Shown: positions 12,390 to 20,167 of the stretch, one piece after another | How positions within the stretch are numbered: position 1 is the first letter of the stretch | How the letters are laid out: each line of letters opens with the position of its first letter | Source of the DNA: a virus | Virus record (IMG/VR): IMGVR_UViG_3300028008_000131 | Location: 1 to 21,283 of that record | Reading direction: 5' to 3' (one strand) | DNA: 21,283 nt | The notes under the pieces: model-generated | What the model was told of the DNA's origin: nothing | Database searches by the model: none | The model's input: only the letters and a program-made list of their open reading frames with translations | Made by a program: the position numbers and the translations under genes

Positions 12390-12763
12390 AGTCACCTGAA
12401 TCAACTAAACTAGTACAAGTTCTTAGAACTATTATTGGTGCGGCTGACACTAAAGGCGAATCTTTATTCCTACACTTTGACAAGCCAACAGACAAAGACC
12501 TAAAGTCTGGCTCAAAAAACCTTGACCTAAACAAACTAATGCAAAACGTAGGTGCACCACAGTTTGATTTTGGTACGTTTAAAGCCGCATACGATACAGA
12601 CCCAAGAGTCAAAGCAATGATTAAAAACTTTGACAAATTAGGTATTGAACCAAAAACTAAAAACATGCTAGATAATCCAAAGATGGGCGACACTGGTGAT
12701 GCTGGCGGCGACAGCGTAGGCGCAATGGCAAAACGTGCTACTGATGTAGGCGATAAATTATAA
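12383..12763 (+). CDS. -1 frame extension of the acidic protein, made by frameshift
   Basis: From GTC 12383 this frame is open to TAA 12761-12763 (126 residues) and has protein-like composition: VLESPESTKLVQVLRTIIGA, then LFLHFDKPTDKDLKSGSKNL, then QFDFGTFKAAYDTDPRVKAM. No ATG, GTG or TTG occurs before ATG 12539. That ATG has no ribosome-binding site, so independent translation is unlikely. Joined at the slippery site it would give a 431-aa fusion. Alternatives are RNA-polymerase slippage on the A9 run adding one A, a true 1-nt deletion, or a sequencing error in the homopolymer. In all cases the extension is best read as the C-terminal part of the upstream gene. Confidence 0.75.
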   Translation, partial: VLESPESTKLVQVLRTIIGAADTKGESLFLHFDKPTDKDLKSGSKNLDLNKLMQNVGAPQFDFGTFKAAYDTDPRVKAMIKNFDKLGIEPKTKNMLDNPKMGDTGDAGGDSVGAMAKRATDVGDKL

Positions 12764-12764
12764 C

Positions 12765-12793
12765 TTGACTTTCTTTTAGTATGATAGTATACT
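12765..12793 (+). promoter_or_regulatory. Sigma-70-type promoter of the nuclease gene
   Basis: TTGACT (12765-12770), 17 bp, TATACT (12788-12793). No late box is present, pointing to early or middle expression. Confidence 0.75.
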
Positions 12794-12819
12794 ATTAAGA
12801 TAGATTAAAGGAAACTAAT

Positions 12820-13524
12820 TTGACCCTGATAACGAGTAAGTACGATTACAAACCAATTTCACGAAAACAAATAGACGGTAAGCGCAAGTACATGACACCT
12901 GATGGTGGTGCTGTGGCTAGTGTTACAACTATCTTAGATGCTACAAGCGACAAGTCAGGACTTATTGCGTGGCGCAAACGTGTAGGCGAAACTAAAGCAC
13001 GAGAAATTACAACTGAAGCCGCAGGCGTTGGTACACGTATGCACAAGTATTTGGAAGACTATGTAGAAACAGGCGTAATGCCTAATCCAGGTAGTAATCC
13101 ATTTGCTAAAAAAGCACACGCAATGGCACAGCAAGTCTTAGAACACGCAATGGGCGATGTAGATGAGATATGGGGTAGCGAAGTGGCGCTTTACGTGCCT
13201 CAAATGTACGCAGGAACGACTGATCTCGTAGGACAGTACAAAGGCCAGCCCTGTATAATGGACTTTAAACAAACTAACAAGCCTAAGAAGCTAGAGTATG
13301 TACAAAACTACTTCTTACAGCTAGTAGCATACGCAGAAGCACACAATGAAGTTTACGGCACTAACATACGCGAAGGACATATCTTTATGTGTAGTCGCGG
13401 AGATGATGGAATGATACTAGGCGGAGAAACATATCAACAGTTTGATGTGTGGCCACATGAGTATGACGAGTGGCGTAACGAATGGTACAACAGAGTCTAC
13501 ACATATTACGAGAAGTTCGCATAA
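12820..13524 (+). CDS. PD-(D/E)XK exonuclease (RecB/Cas4-like fold)
   Basis: This 234-aa protein has the full set of RecB-type nuclease motifs: the helix GVGTRMHKYLEDYVE (His75), the acidic SEVALYVPQMYAGTTDLVG (Glu121, Asp135), the core CIMDFKQTNKPK (Asp148, Lys150) and the QxxxY motif FLQLVAYAEA (Gln167, Tyr171). These form the metal-dependent DNA-cutting centre. Length and order resemble the small single-domain MGME1-like exonucleases found in many phages. There are no Cys for an iron-sulfur cluster, so it is not a typical Cas4. TTG 12820 is the start, with AAGGAAA about 8 nt upstream. Its own early-type promoter fits a role in replication, recombination or host DNA breakdown. Confidence 0.88.
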   Translation: MTLITSKYDYKPISRKQIDGKRKYMTPDGGAVASVTTILDATSDKSGLIAWRKRVGETKAREITTEAAGVGTRMHKYLEDYVETGVMPNPGSNPFAKKAHAMAQQVLEHAMGDVDEIWGSEVALYVPQMYAGTTDLVGQYKGQPCIMDFKQTNKPKKLEYVQNYFLQLVAYAEAHNEVYGTNIREGHIFMCSRGDDGMILGGETYQQFDVWPHEYDEWRNEWYNRVYTYYEKFA

Positions 13525-13527
13525 ATA
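13521..13527 (+). promoter_or_regulatory. Late promoter of the tail spike gene
   Basis: ATAAATA overlaps the nuclease stop codon (13522-13524). AGGAG (13542-13546) lies 6 nt before GTG 13553. Confidence 0.75.
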
Positions 13528-13552
13528 CAATAATAATGCGTAGGAGACACTC

Positions 13553-15457
13553 GTGGCAGTAGTACAGATATCAAAAATACAAGTCCGTAGAGGACAAGAG
13601 AATCAAGGGTCAGGCTTACCTCAACTATCGTCAGGTGAGATAGGTTGGGCAGTTGACACACAAAAAGTTTATATAGGTAACGGATCAGTAGCAGAAGGTG
13701 CACCACAAGTTGGCAACACTAACTTGTTAACTGAACACAGCGACTTATTTGAAGTAGCAGATCAATACATATACAAGAATAATAATGGTAGTATTGTTAC
13801 TGGTATTGATTCTGTAAATCCTGTTACACGCACATTACAAGCAAGACTAGACGATACAGTAAGCATCCGTTCTTTCGGAGCAACTGGAGACGAAGCTCAA
13901 GACGCCACATCATTATTACAAAGAGCAATCGATCAACTGTATCTAAACGCTGGACAAGAAGTATCAGTAAGCAATCGTGTAGTACTAAACATTGAAGCTG
14001 GTACATACACAATCAAAGATACAATACGTATTCCTCCACATGCAACAATAGTAGGTGCAGGCGCAGGTAAAACAATTATTAAACAAACAAACCCAGGCAG
14101 AGCTGTTTTCCAAACAGTTAGTGACGAAAGCTCACCTGGTGCATATATTTTAGACGGCGAGTACGCAACTCAAGCAAGGAACATTCGTGTTGAAGGTTTA
14201 ACTTTGCAAGTAGGTATTACAGGATCAAGAGGACTTATTCTACAAAGTTGTAGAGATAGTTACTTTGAAAATATAACAGTTGTTGGACCGTGGGCAACTG
14301 GTAATCCTATTAATGCTAGTAGTATTGTTACATTTAACGTTGGTGTATTATTAAACAGTAAAAACGGTGGTGTTGAATCTAGTCGTAACGAATTTACAAA
14401 TTGTCATGTACAGGGTTTTGAATATCTTGTAGCAAGTGACTTTGATATTAATGACAACGTCTTTACTACATCTAACTTTGGTATAGGTGGCTATGGAGTA
14501 TCATTTGGTAAGTCAATGGTTATTGACGGCAACGTAGCAAACGGTACAGCATCAGGACCAACAAACAATATATTTTCAGACTGTGTGTTTACAAACATCA
14601 GTAAAGAAGCAATACTTGTAAAAGAAGGCACATACAACGTAAGTCGTGGTAACAAGTTTGTAACTTGTGGTAACGATGGCGGTGCAGACGATGTACCTAT
14701 TACTCCAGTTATTAACTTTTCTAAACTAGGTAACGAAAGCATAGGCGATTACTTTACTAGAACAAAAGTATTGTCTTATACACAAGGTGCTATTGTATCA
14801 ACTAATGCAACAATCGTTGCAGGTCAATCAATAGTAACAATGGCTGACACAAGTGCAGTTAGACAAGGACAAGTATTAATTAAAACAAGTGGCACAGGTG
14901 CATTTGGTAGTGAAAACGTTACTATCACATCAGTTGATAGCCCAACACAAATTACACTAAGCGTACCACACCTAACAAGCGGACAAATATTCTTTGAGAT
15001 TAGAAGTCCAATCATTGGTTCGGTGCCTTATATCCCAGAAGTAAAAGGCCCATCAAACTTTGTATGGGGCTTTGAACACGAAGTAACAGTAACAGATGGA
15101 ACTGCTATCACACTACTTCGTCTACCGCAGGTAGTTAATCAATCATTTACAGTTGACTATCTGATAACAAGTGAACAAGGTTGGAACGGCGTCAGATCCG
15201 GCAGCCTCACTATCCTATCCAACAGCAGAGTAGATGCACCCAACAACACACCATCGGTAACAGTTTCGGACGAATACGACTACCAAGGTGACAATAATTA
15301 TGTTGACAAACTCTACTTTGATGCTATACTAGATGATATGAACACCGACTCCGAGAATGAGACTATTGTGATAAGAAGTAACTCTGTAAGCATGCCGGCT
15401 AATTCTCGTAGTAATTTTAAATTTAAAGTGAAAACGAAACAAACTAGTATAACATAA
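13553..15457 (+). CDS. Tail spike/fibre protein with beta-helix body
   Basis: The 634-aa protein begins with a virion-attachment module common in tail fibres (VQISKIQVRRGQENQG, then LPQLSSGEIGWAVDTQKVYI). A pectate-lyase-like beta-helix follows, opened by SIRSFGATGDEAQDATSLLQ (about 103-122) and continued by repeating short strands with Asn ladders up to about residue 400. A middle region (430-490) is Thr/Ser/Val-rich, and the C-terminal 130 residues form a separate beta domain ending KVKTKQTSIT. This is a host-recognition protein, possibly with polysaccharide-degrading activity. The catalytic residues cannot be named from sequence alone. The start is GTG. The next gene begins at the base after its stop. 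Codon use and G+C change locally near 15181-15240. Confidence 0.85.
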   Translation: MAVVQISKIQVRRGQENQGSGLPQLSSGEIGWAVDTQKVYIGNGSVAEGAPQVGNTNLLTEHSDLFEVADQYIYKNNNGSIVTGIDSVNPVTRTLQARLDDTVSIRSFGATGDEAQDATSLLQRAIDQLYLNAGQEVSVSNRVVLNIEAGTYTIKDTIRIPPHATIVGAGAGKTIIKQTNPGRAVFQTVSDESSPGAYILDGEYATQARNIRVEGLTLQVGITGSRGLILQSCRDSYFENITVVGPWATGNPINASSIVTFNVGVLLNSKNGGVESSRNEFTNCHVQGFEYLVASDFDINDNVFTTSNFGIGGYGVSFGKSMVIDGNVANGTASGPTNNIFSDCVFTNISKEAILVKEGTYNVSRGNKFVTCGNDGGADDVPITPVINFSKLGNESIGDYFTRTKVLSYTQGAIVSTNATIVAGQSIVTMADTSAVRQGQVLIKTSGTGAFGSENVTITSVDSPTQITLSVPHLTSGQIFFEIRSPIIGSVPYIPEVKGPSNFVWGFEHEVTVTDGTAITLLRLPQVVNQSFTVDYLITSEQGWNGVRSGSLTILSNSRVDAPNNTPSVTVSDEYDYQGDNNYVDKLYFDAILDDMNTDSENETIVIRSNSVSMPANSRSNFKFKVKTKQTSIT

Positions 15458-15889
15458 ATGTTCGCAAAAAAATATGAAGAACGACTAAAATCCTGGAACC
15501 AATTTCGACAGAACCTAGAGCTGTCAGATGATCCTTTTGGTGATGTAATTGAGTTTTATAAGCCTGCTCCAACAGTGAGCATACACACTGATCCCTTTAA
15601 TAGTGAAGCGTGGCCAGACCCGTGGCAACTTGTTTTAGAGAATCAGTATTGTGACTTCACTCGTGTACTAGGCTACGGCTATTCTTTACAGTTAACAGAA
15701 CGTTTTAGTGGTGAAGAATTTGAGATACATATCTGTACAGATGACATGTTAGGATATATGTATTTGCTTTTCATTAACAATAGTGAAGTGTTAGGCTATG
15801 ATGAAAATGCAGTTGTATCTAAACAGGACTTACCGACAGAATTACGCTCGCAACACGTCTTTACTTTATCTAGTCAAAATAAATACTAA
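15458..15889 (+). CDS. 143-aa protein downstream of the tail spike, possible fibre partner
   Basis: ATG 15458 follows the tail-spike TAA with no gap and has no Shine-Dalgarno, so translation must rely on coupling. The protein starts MFAKKYEERLKSWNQFRQNL and is rich in acidic and aromatic residues (EAWPDPWQLVLENQYCDFTR, LGYMYLLFINNSEVLGY). No family is recognised. Position suggests a fibre-associated protein or assembly factor. The late promoter of nrdA lies within its last codons. Confidence 0.78.
   Translation: MFAKKYEERLKSWNQFRQNLELSDDPFGDVIEFYKPAPTVSIHTDPFNSEAWPDPWQLVLENQYCDFTRVLGYGYSLQLTERFSGEEFEIHICTDDMLGYMYLLFINNSEVLGYDENAVVSKQDLPTELRSQHVFTLSSQNKY
15879..15885 (+). promoter_or_regulatory. 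Late-type promoter of nrdA
   Basis: ATAAATA sits inside the end of the preceding gene, 30 nt before ATG 15915. GGAG (15903-15906) lies 8 nt before the start. Confidence 0.6.
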
Positions 15890-15914
15890 ATTAAATATGA
15901 ACGGAGAGAAAAAA

Positions 15915-18263
15915 ATGGCATTGATGATTCACATCGTGAAACGAAACAAGACACGTGAACCAATTAACGTAGACAAAATACACAAGGTTGTAGAATTTGC
16001 TTGTGAAGGCTTAGCAGGAGTCAGTAGCAGTCAAATCGAAATGAACGCTAACTTACAGTTTTATGATGAAATGAGTACATCGGAGATACAAGAAGTATTA
16101 ATACGTAGTGCCAATGATCTTATCTCATTAGATGCTCCAAATTATCAATATGCGGCGGCAAGATTATTATCTTATAGCGTAAACAAACAAGTGTTTGGGG
16201 AATACAATGCTATTACATTGCAAGAGAATATTGATAAAAATATTAAACGTGGAGTGTATGACTCTACTATATTAGATGTATATTCAAAAGAAGAAATTGC
16301 CACATTAGATAGTTATATTAAACACAAACGTGATGAAAACTTTACCTATGCAGGACTACGTCAAGTAGTTGACAAATATCTTTGTCAGGATCGTTCATCA
16401 GGTGAAATTTTTGAGACTCCTCAGTTCATGTACATGATGATTGCGGCAACACTATTTGCAAATTATCCTAAAGAAGATAGAATGTATTATGTAAGGAGAT
16501 ACTACGATGCGACCTCACTATTTAAAGTCAATATCCCAACGCCAGTCATGGCTGGAGTCAGGACCCCTGTCAGGCAGTTTGCAAGTTGCGTTCTTGTTGA
16601 CTCTGACGATACCCTTGATAGCATCTTTGCCAGCGATATGTCTATTGGACGTTATACGGCGCAAAGGGCAGGCATTGGAATCAACGCAGGAAGAATCCGC
16701 GGAGTAAACTCTAAGATTAGAGGCGGTGAAGTAGCACACACAGGTATTGTCCCGTTCCTAAAGAAATTTGAAAGCACAGTACGTTGTTGTACACAAAATG
16801 GTGTACGTGGCGGATCAGCTACAACACACTTCCCGTTTTGGCATCAAGAGATTGAAGACATCCTTGTGCTTAAAAACAACAAAGGCACAGAAGACAATCG
16901 TGTACGTAAACTAGATTATTCGATCCAACTTAACAAAACAATGTATGAAAGATTGTTATCCGGAGGAGACATAACTCTTTTCTCGCCACACGATGTGCCA
17001 GGTTTATATGATGCATACTTTGGTGATCCAGAAGTATTCCAAGAGCTTTACGAAAAGTACGAACGTGCTTATAGTATTAAAAAGAAAGTGGTACCAGCAA
17101 TGGAACTATTTTCAGCATTAATTAAAGAACGTGCTGAAACAGGACGTATCTATATTATGAACGTTGATCATTGTAATACACACAGTTCTTTTAAAGACAC
17201 AGTGTATATGAGTAACTTGTGTCAAGAAATTACACTACCAACTAAGCCGCTTAATCATATTGATGATGACGAAGGTGAGATTGCATTGTGTATTCTTAGT
17301 GCTATCAATGTAGGAACAATTAAATCGGTAGACGACTTAGATGAATTGTGTGAATTAGCTGTAAGAGCATTGGAAGAAATTATTGATTATCAGAAATATC
17401 CAATCAAAGCGGCAGAAAAATCAACAAAGGCAAGACGTTCACTGGGTGTAGGGTACATTGGACTTGCACACTATCTAGCAAAAAACAAAGTAAACTATGC
17501 AGATCCTAAAGCATGGAAACTAGTACATGATCTTAGTGAAGCATTTCAATACTATTTGTTAAAAGCATCTAACACACTAGCACAAGAGCGTGGAGCATGT
17601 GAGTACTTTGACCGTACTAAATACTCAGACGGCATCTTACCTATTGATACATATAAAACAGATGTTGATACTATTGTGGAGAACAAGCTAAACTATGATT
17701 GGGAGGCTTTACGAGTACAGATTAGGAAACACGGACTACGGCACAGCACATTGTCCGCACAAATGCCTTCAGAGAGCAGTTCCGTTGTGTCGAACGCTAC
17801 CAACGGAATCGAACCTCCTAGAGGTTACTTGTCCGTTAAGAAAAGCAAAAAAGGGCCTCTTAAGCAGATTGTTCCACAGTATCAAACACTAAAGACCCAC
17901 TACACTTTGTTATGGGAGATGCCAAACAACACAGGATATATAAATACTGTGGCTGTTATGCAGAAGTTTTTCGACCAAGCTATCAGTGGTAACTGGAGTT
18001 ACAATCCAACTCATTACGAAAACAATGAAGTGCCAATGAGTCAAATGATTCAAGATTTATTGACCACTTATAAAATGGGATGGAAAACTAGTTACTACCA
18101 AAACACTTATGATTATAAAACTGATCCAAGTGAAGCTGCAATTGATGAACCTACACATAACGTAGGCTGGCACGACAACGTAAAAGAGTCACCCGTAGAA
18201 CGTACTGAGTTTAACGGTACTGACGACGAGTATGAAGAATATTGCGATAGTTGTGCAATTTAA
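15915..18263 (+). CDS. nrdA: Class Ia ribonucleotide reductase, large subunit
   Basis: This enzyme reduces ribonucleoside diphosphates to deoxy forms with NrdB. At 782 aa it is close to E. coli NrdA (761). An N-terminal ATP-cone (IHIVKRNKTREPINVDKIHK) is present. Active-site cysteines appear in QFASCVLVDS (Cys225), SNLCQEIT (Cys436 with Glu438) and IALCILSAINVG (Cys459). The radical-transfer tyrosines lie in SYYQNTYD, and a C-terminal CDSC (777-780) serves re-reduction. ATG 15915 has the best Shine-Dalgarno; an in-frame extension back to 15798 overlaps the previous gene and is not needed. Two internal segments (about 16505-16735 and 17698-17870) have clearly higher G+C than their flanks. It is followed by nrdB under a separate promoter. 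Confidence 0.97.
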   Translation: MALMIHIVKRNKTREPINVDKIHKVVEFACEGLAGVSSSQIEMNANLQFYDEMSTSEIQEVLIRSANDLISLDAPNYQYAAARLLSYSVNKQVFGEYNAITLQENIDKNIKRGVYDSTILDVYSKEEIATLDSYIKHKRDENFTYAGLRQVVDKYLCQDRSSGEIFETPQFMYMMIAATLFANYPKEDRMYYVRRYYDATSLFKVNIPTPVMAGVRTPVRQFASCVLVDSDDTLDSIFASDMSIGRYTAQRAGIGINAGRIRGVNSKIRGGEVAHTGIVPFLKKFESTVRCCTQNGVRGGSATTHFPFWHQEIEDILVLKNNKGTEDNRVRKLDYSIQLNKTMYERLLSGGDITLFSPHDVPGLYDAYFGDPEVFQELYEKYERAYSIKKKVVPAMELFSALIKERAETGRIYIMNVDHCNTHSSFKDTVYMSNLCQEITLPTKPLNHIDDDEGEIALCILSAINVGTIKSVDDLDELCELAVRALEEIIDYQKYPIKAAEKSTKARRSLGVGYIGLAHYLAKNKVNYADPKAWKLVHDLSEAFQYYLLKASNTLAQERGACEYFDRTKYSDGILPIDTYKTDVDTIVENKLNYDWEALRVQIRKHGLRHSTLSAQMPSESSSVVSNATNGIEPPRGYLSVKKSKKGPLKQIVPQYQTLKTHYTLLWEMPNNTGYINTVAVMQKFFDQAISGNWSYNPTHYENNEVPMSQMIQDLLTTYKMGWKTSYYQNTYDYKTDPSEAAIDEPTHNVGWHDNVKESPVERTEFNGTDDEYEEYCDSCAI

Positions 18264-18266
18264 TTG

Positions 18267-18295
18267 TTGACACAGACAAATAACTATAGTATTAT
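18267..18295 (+). promoter_or_regulatory. Sigma-70-type promoter of nrdB-glutaredoxin-PAAR 2
   Basis: TTGACA (18267-18272), 17 bp, TATTAT (18290-18295). It starts 4 bp after the nrdA stop codon. Confidence 0.75.
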
Positions 18296-18322
18296 ATAGT
18301 AGACATAGTAAGGAAAAGACAC

Positions 18323-19426
18323 ATGGCAAAGACAGTTTTTAACAAAGACAAAGTAGACTTCACAAAACAAAATATGTTCTTCGGAGCAGATCAAAACACA
18401 CAGAGATATGATGTATTCAAATTTCCTGTGTTTGACAAACTTAACCAAACAATGCTTGGATATTTTTGGAGACCTGAAGAAGTAAGTCTACAAAAAGATA
18501 GAGCTGACTTTGCTAATTTTAGACCAGAGCAGAAACATATTTTTACTGCTAATCTAAAATACCAAACACTACTTGACAGTGTCCAAGGACGTGGTCCATG
18601 CCTAGCATTTTTGCCGCATGTTTCATTGCCTGAACTAGAAGGATGTATTGTTACTTGGGACTTCTTTGAAACAATCCATTCACGTAGCTATACACACATT
18701 ATGAAAAACGTATATGCTGATCCTGCAGAAGTGTTTGATACTATTCTCGATGACGAAAAGATTATTGCTAGAGCAACAAGTGTAACAAAACACTATGACG
18801 CATTTACAGAAGCGGCAGATGCTTTTATACATCGCAAAAAAGGAAACATGCGAGATGTTAAAAAGAAATTGTATCTTGCAATGCAAACTGTTAACATCCT
18901 AGAAGGCTTGCGTTTTTATGTAAGTTTTGCATGTACATTTGGTTTTGGCGAACTTAAATTAATGGAAGGCTCTGCAAAGATTATTTCATTAATTGCTCGT
19001 GACGAAGCACAACACTTAGCACTTAGCACACACATATTGAAAATTTGGTCACAAGGCAAAGACGATCCAGAAATGGCAAGTATTGCAAAAGAGTGTCAAG
19101 AAGATGTATACGACTTATGGCGTGAGTGTGTAGCAGAAGAAAAAGATTGGGCAGAATACTTATTTAAAGATGGTTCAATGATTGGTTTGAATGCAGCACT
19201 TTTAAATCAATATGTTGAGTATATTGCAAACCGTAGGTTAAAGGCGCTAGGTATGCAAGCAATTTTCGATCAGCCTGTAAACACTAACCCACTTCCTTGG
19301 ACACAGCATTGGTTGAGTTCATCAGGACTACAAGTTGCTCCACAAGAGACAGAAGTAGAGTCATATATTATTGGCGGAATCAAACAAGACGTAGACAAGG
19401 ATTCATTGAAAGGATTTAGTTTATGA
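18323..19426 (+). CDS. nrdB: Class Ia ribonucleotide reductase, small (radical) subunit
   Basis: NrdB holds the di-iron/tyrosyl-radical centre that starts catalysis in NrdA. At 367 aa it is near the usual 375. Metal ligands are all visible: Asp85 in TLLDSVQGR, Glu116 and His119 in FFETIHSRSYTHI, Glu194 in ILEGLRFYV, and Glu228 and His231 in ARDEAQHLAL. The radical Tyr is Tyr123, so this is the Tyr-containing class Ia/Ib form rather than a Tyr-less Ic type. Shine-Dalgarno AAGGAA lies upstream of ATG 18323. Its stop overlaps the glutaredoxin start (ATGA). Confidence 0.97.
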   Translation: MAKTVFNKDKVDFTKQNMFFGADQNTQRYDVFKFPVFDKLNQTMLGYFWRPEEVSLQKDRADFANFRPEQKHIFTANLKYQTLLDSVQGRGPCLAFLPHVSLPELEGCIVTWDFFETIHSRSYTHIMKNVYADPAEVFDTILDDEKIIARATSVTKHYDAFTEAADAFIHRKKGNMRDVKKKLYLAMQTVNILEGLRFYVSFACTFGFGELKLMEGSAKIISLIARDEAQHLALSTHILKIWSQGKDDPEMASIAKECQEDVYDLWRECVAEEKDWAEYLFKDGSMIGLNAALLNQYVEYIANRRLKALGMQAIFDQPVNTNPLPWTQHWLSSSGLQVAPQETEVESYIIGGIKQDVDKDSLKGFSL

Positions 19427-19671
19427 TAACCATATGGGGAAAACCTGCATGCCCAAGTTGTATGAAGGCAAAAGCATTATGCGAATCAAGACAACTGAAA
19501 TACGAATACAAAGAACTAGGTAAAGACTTTACTAGAGAACAAGTATTCGAAGAATTCCCAACAGCAAGAACGTTCCCGCAGATTATTGTTGGCGGAAACA
19601 AAGTTGGCGGATACGAACAAATGGTAAGTTACATAGAAGATACAAATTACAATGGTACAGGACACGGCTAA
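19423..19671 (+). CDS. Glutaredoxin
   Basis: The 82-aa protein has the thioredoxin-fold active site KPACPSCMKAK (Cys10-Pro-Ser-Cys13), the cis-Pro segment RTFPQIIVGG (Pro52) and the glutathione-binding VGGYEQ. It is the likely electron donor for the phage ribonucleotide reductase, regenerating the C-terminal CDSC pair of NrdA. Gene order (nrdB then glutaredoxin, 4-nt overlap) supports this. The CPSC site is unlike the CPYC of many cellular glutaredoxins. Stop overlaps the PAAR 2 start (TAATG). Confidence 0.93.
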   Translation: MITIWGKPACPSCMKAKALCESRQLKYEYKELGKDFTREQVFEEFPTARTFPQIIVGGNKVGGYEQMVSYIEDTNYNGTGHG

Positions 19672-19934
19672 TGCCAGGCATTAGTAGAGACAATGACGCC
19701 GCTGGTGGAGACTTACAACCAAGTCAGTCTACAGTGTTTGCAAACAAAGAAAAAGTTATTGTAGACGGTGACGGAGTTGCAGGTCACGGACCACCACCTC
19801 ACACTCCACAAACTATCATTGCCGGATCAAACGCAGTGTTTATCGGCGGGATTGCTGTATGCAATGCAGGTGATAAGGCTTCAAATTGTGGAGAAGCTTC
19901 AACAGGTAGCGATGATGTCTACGTTGGTGATTAA
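19671..19934 (+). CDS. PAAR-domain protein 2, within the nrd operon
   Basis: This is an 87-aa stand-alone PAAR-like protein: PGISRDNDAAGG, a strand KVIVDGDGVAGHG (His39), PPHTPQ (His44), the repeat NAVFIGGIAVC (Cys64), and NCGEASTGSDDVYVGD (Cys73). Compared with PAAR protein 1 the CGH signature is CGE, so one usual His ligand is missing and the metal site may use two Cys and two His. It starts in the glutaredoxin stop (TAATG) and so is co-translated with nrdB and glutaredoxin, an odd place for a spike-tip protein. It may cap the spike in place of, or together with, PAAR protein 1. Confidence 0.8.
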   Translation: MPGISRDNDAAGGDLQPSQSTVFANKEKVIVDGDGVAGHGPPPHTPQTIIAGSNAVFIGGIAVCNAGDKASNCGEASTGSDDVYVGD

Positions 19935-19939
19935 AAAGG

Positions 19940-19968
19940 TTGACAAATAACAACAAACCTGTTATAAT
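19940..19968 (+). promoter_or_regulatory. Near-perfect sigma-70 promoter
   Basis: TTGACA (19940-19945), 17 bp, TATAAT (19963-19968), followed by AAGGAG before ATG 19991. It is one of the two strongest host-type promoters in the window. Confidence 0.9.
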
Positions 19969-19990
19969 TTAAATTCACAAGGAGAATAAC

Positions 19991-20167
19991 ATGACAATAC
20001 ATGAAGAAATAGTACAGGCTTTTAACAATTATCTAGCAGAATCAGAGACATTCGAAGATAAGAGCGTAAAAGCTGCAGCTGCAAGAGCAAGAAAAGCACT
20101 AGGTGACTTAGGTAAACTAACAAAATCACGTAGAGCAGAAATTCAAGACAAAAAGAACGCAATGTAA
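19991..20167 (+). CDS. 58-aa Lys/Ala-rich helical protein, histone-like composition
   Basis: The protein begins MTIHEEIVQAFNNYLAESET and has the alanine-lysine core KSVKAAAARARKALGDLGKL, then a basic end. It looks entirely helical and has the composition of small DNA-binding or Hc1-like proteins, without a diagnostic motif. Expression is strongly supported: a consensus sigma-70 promoter, AAGGAG 7 nt before ATG and TAATG coupling to the next gene. An early, abundant DNA- or host-binding protein is a reasonable inference. Confidence 0.83.
   Translation: MTIHEEIVQAFNNYLAESETFEDKSVKAAAARARKALGDLGKLTKSRRAEIQDKKNAM

Noticed and set aside
12539-12763. Separate 74-aa gene starting at ATG 12539
   Set aside because: No ribosome-binding site precedes it, and the frame is open and protein-like back to the slippery site, so it is part of the -1 extension.
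15798-15914. 39-residue N-terminal extension of NrdA
   Set aside because: It overlaps the preceding gene and its late promoter; ATG 15915 has GGAG at 8 nt and places the active-site Cys at residue 225, as in E. coli.
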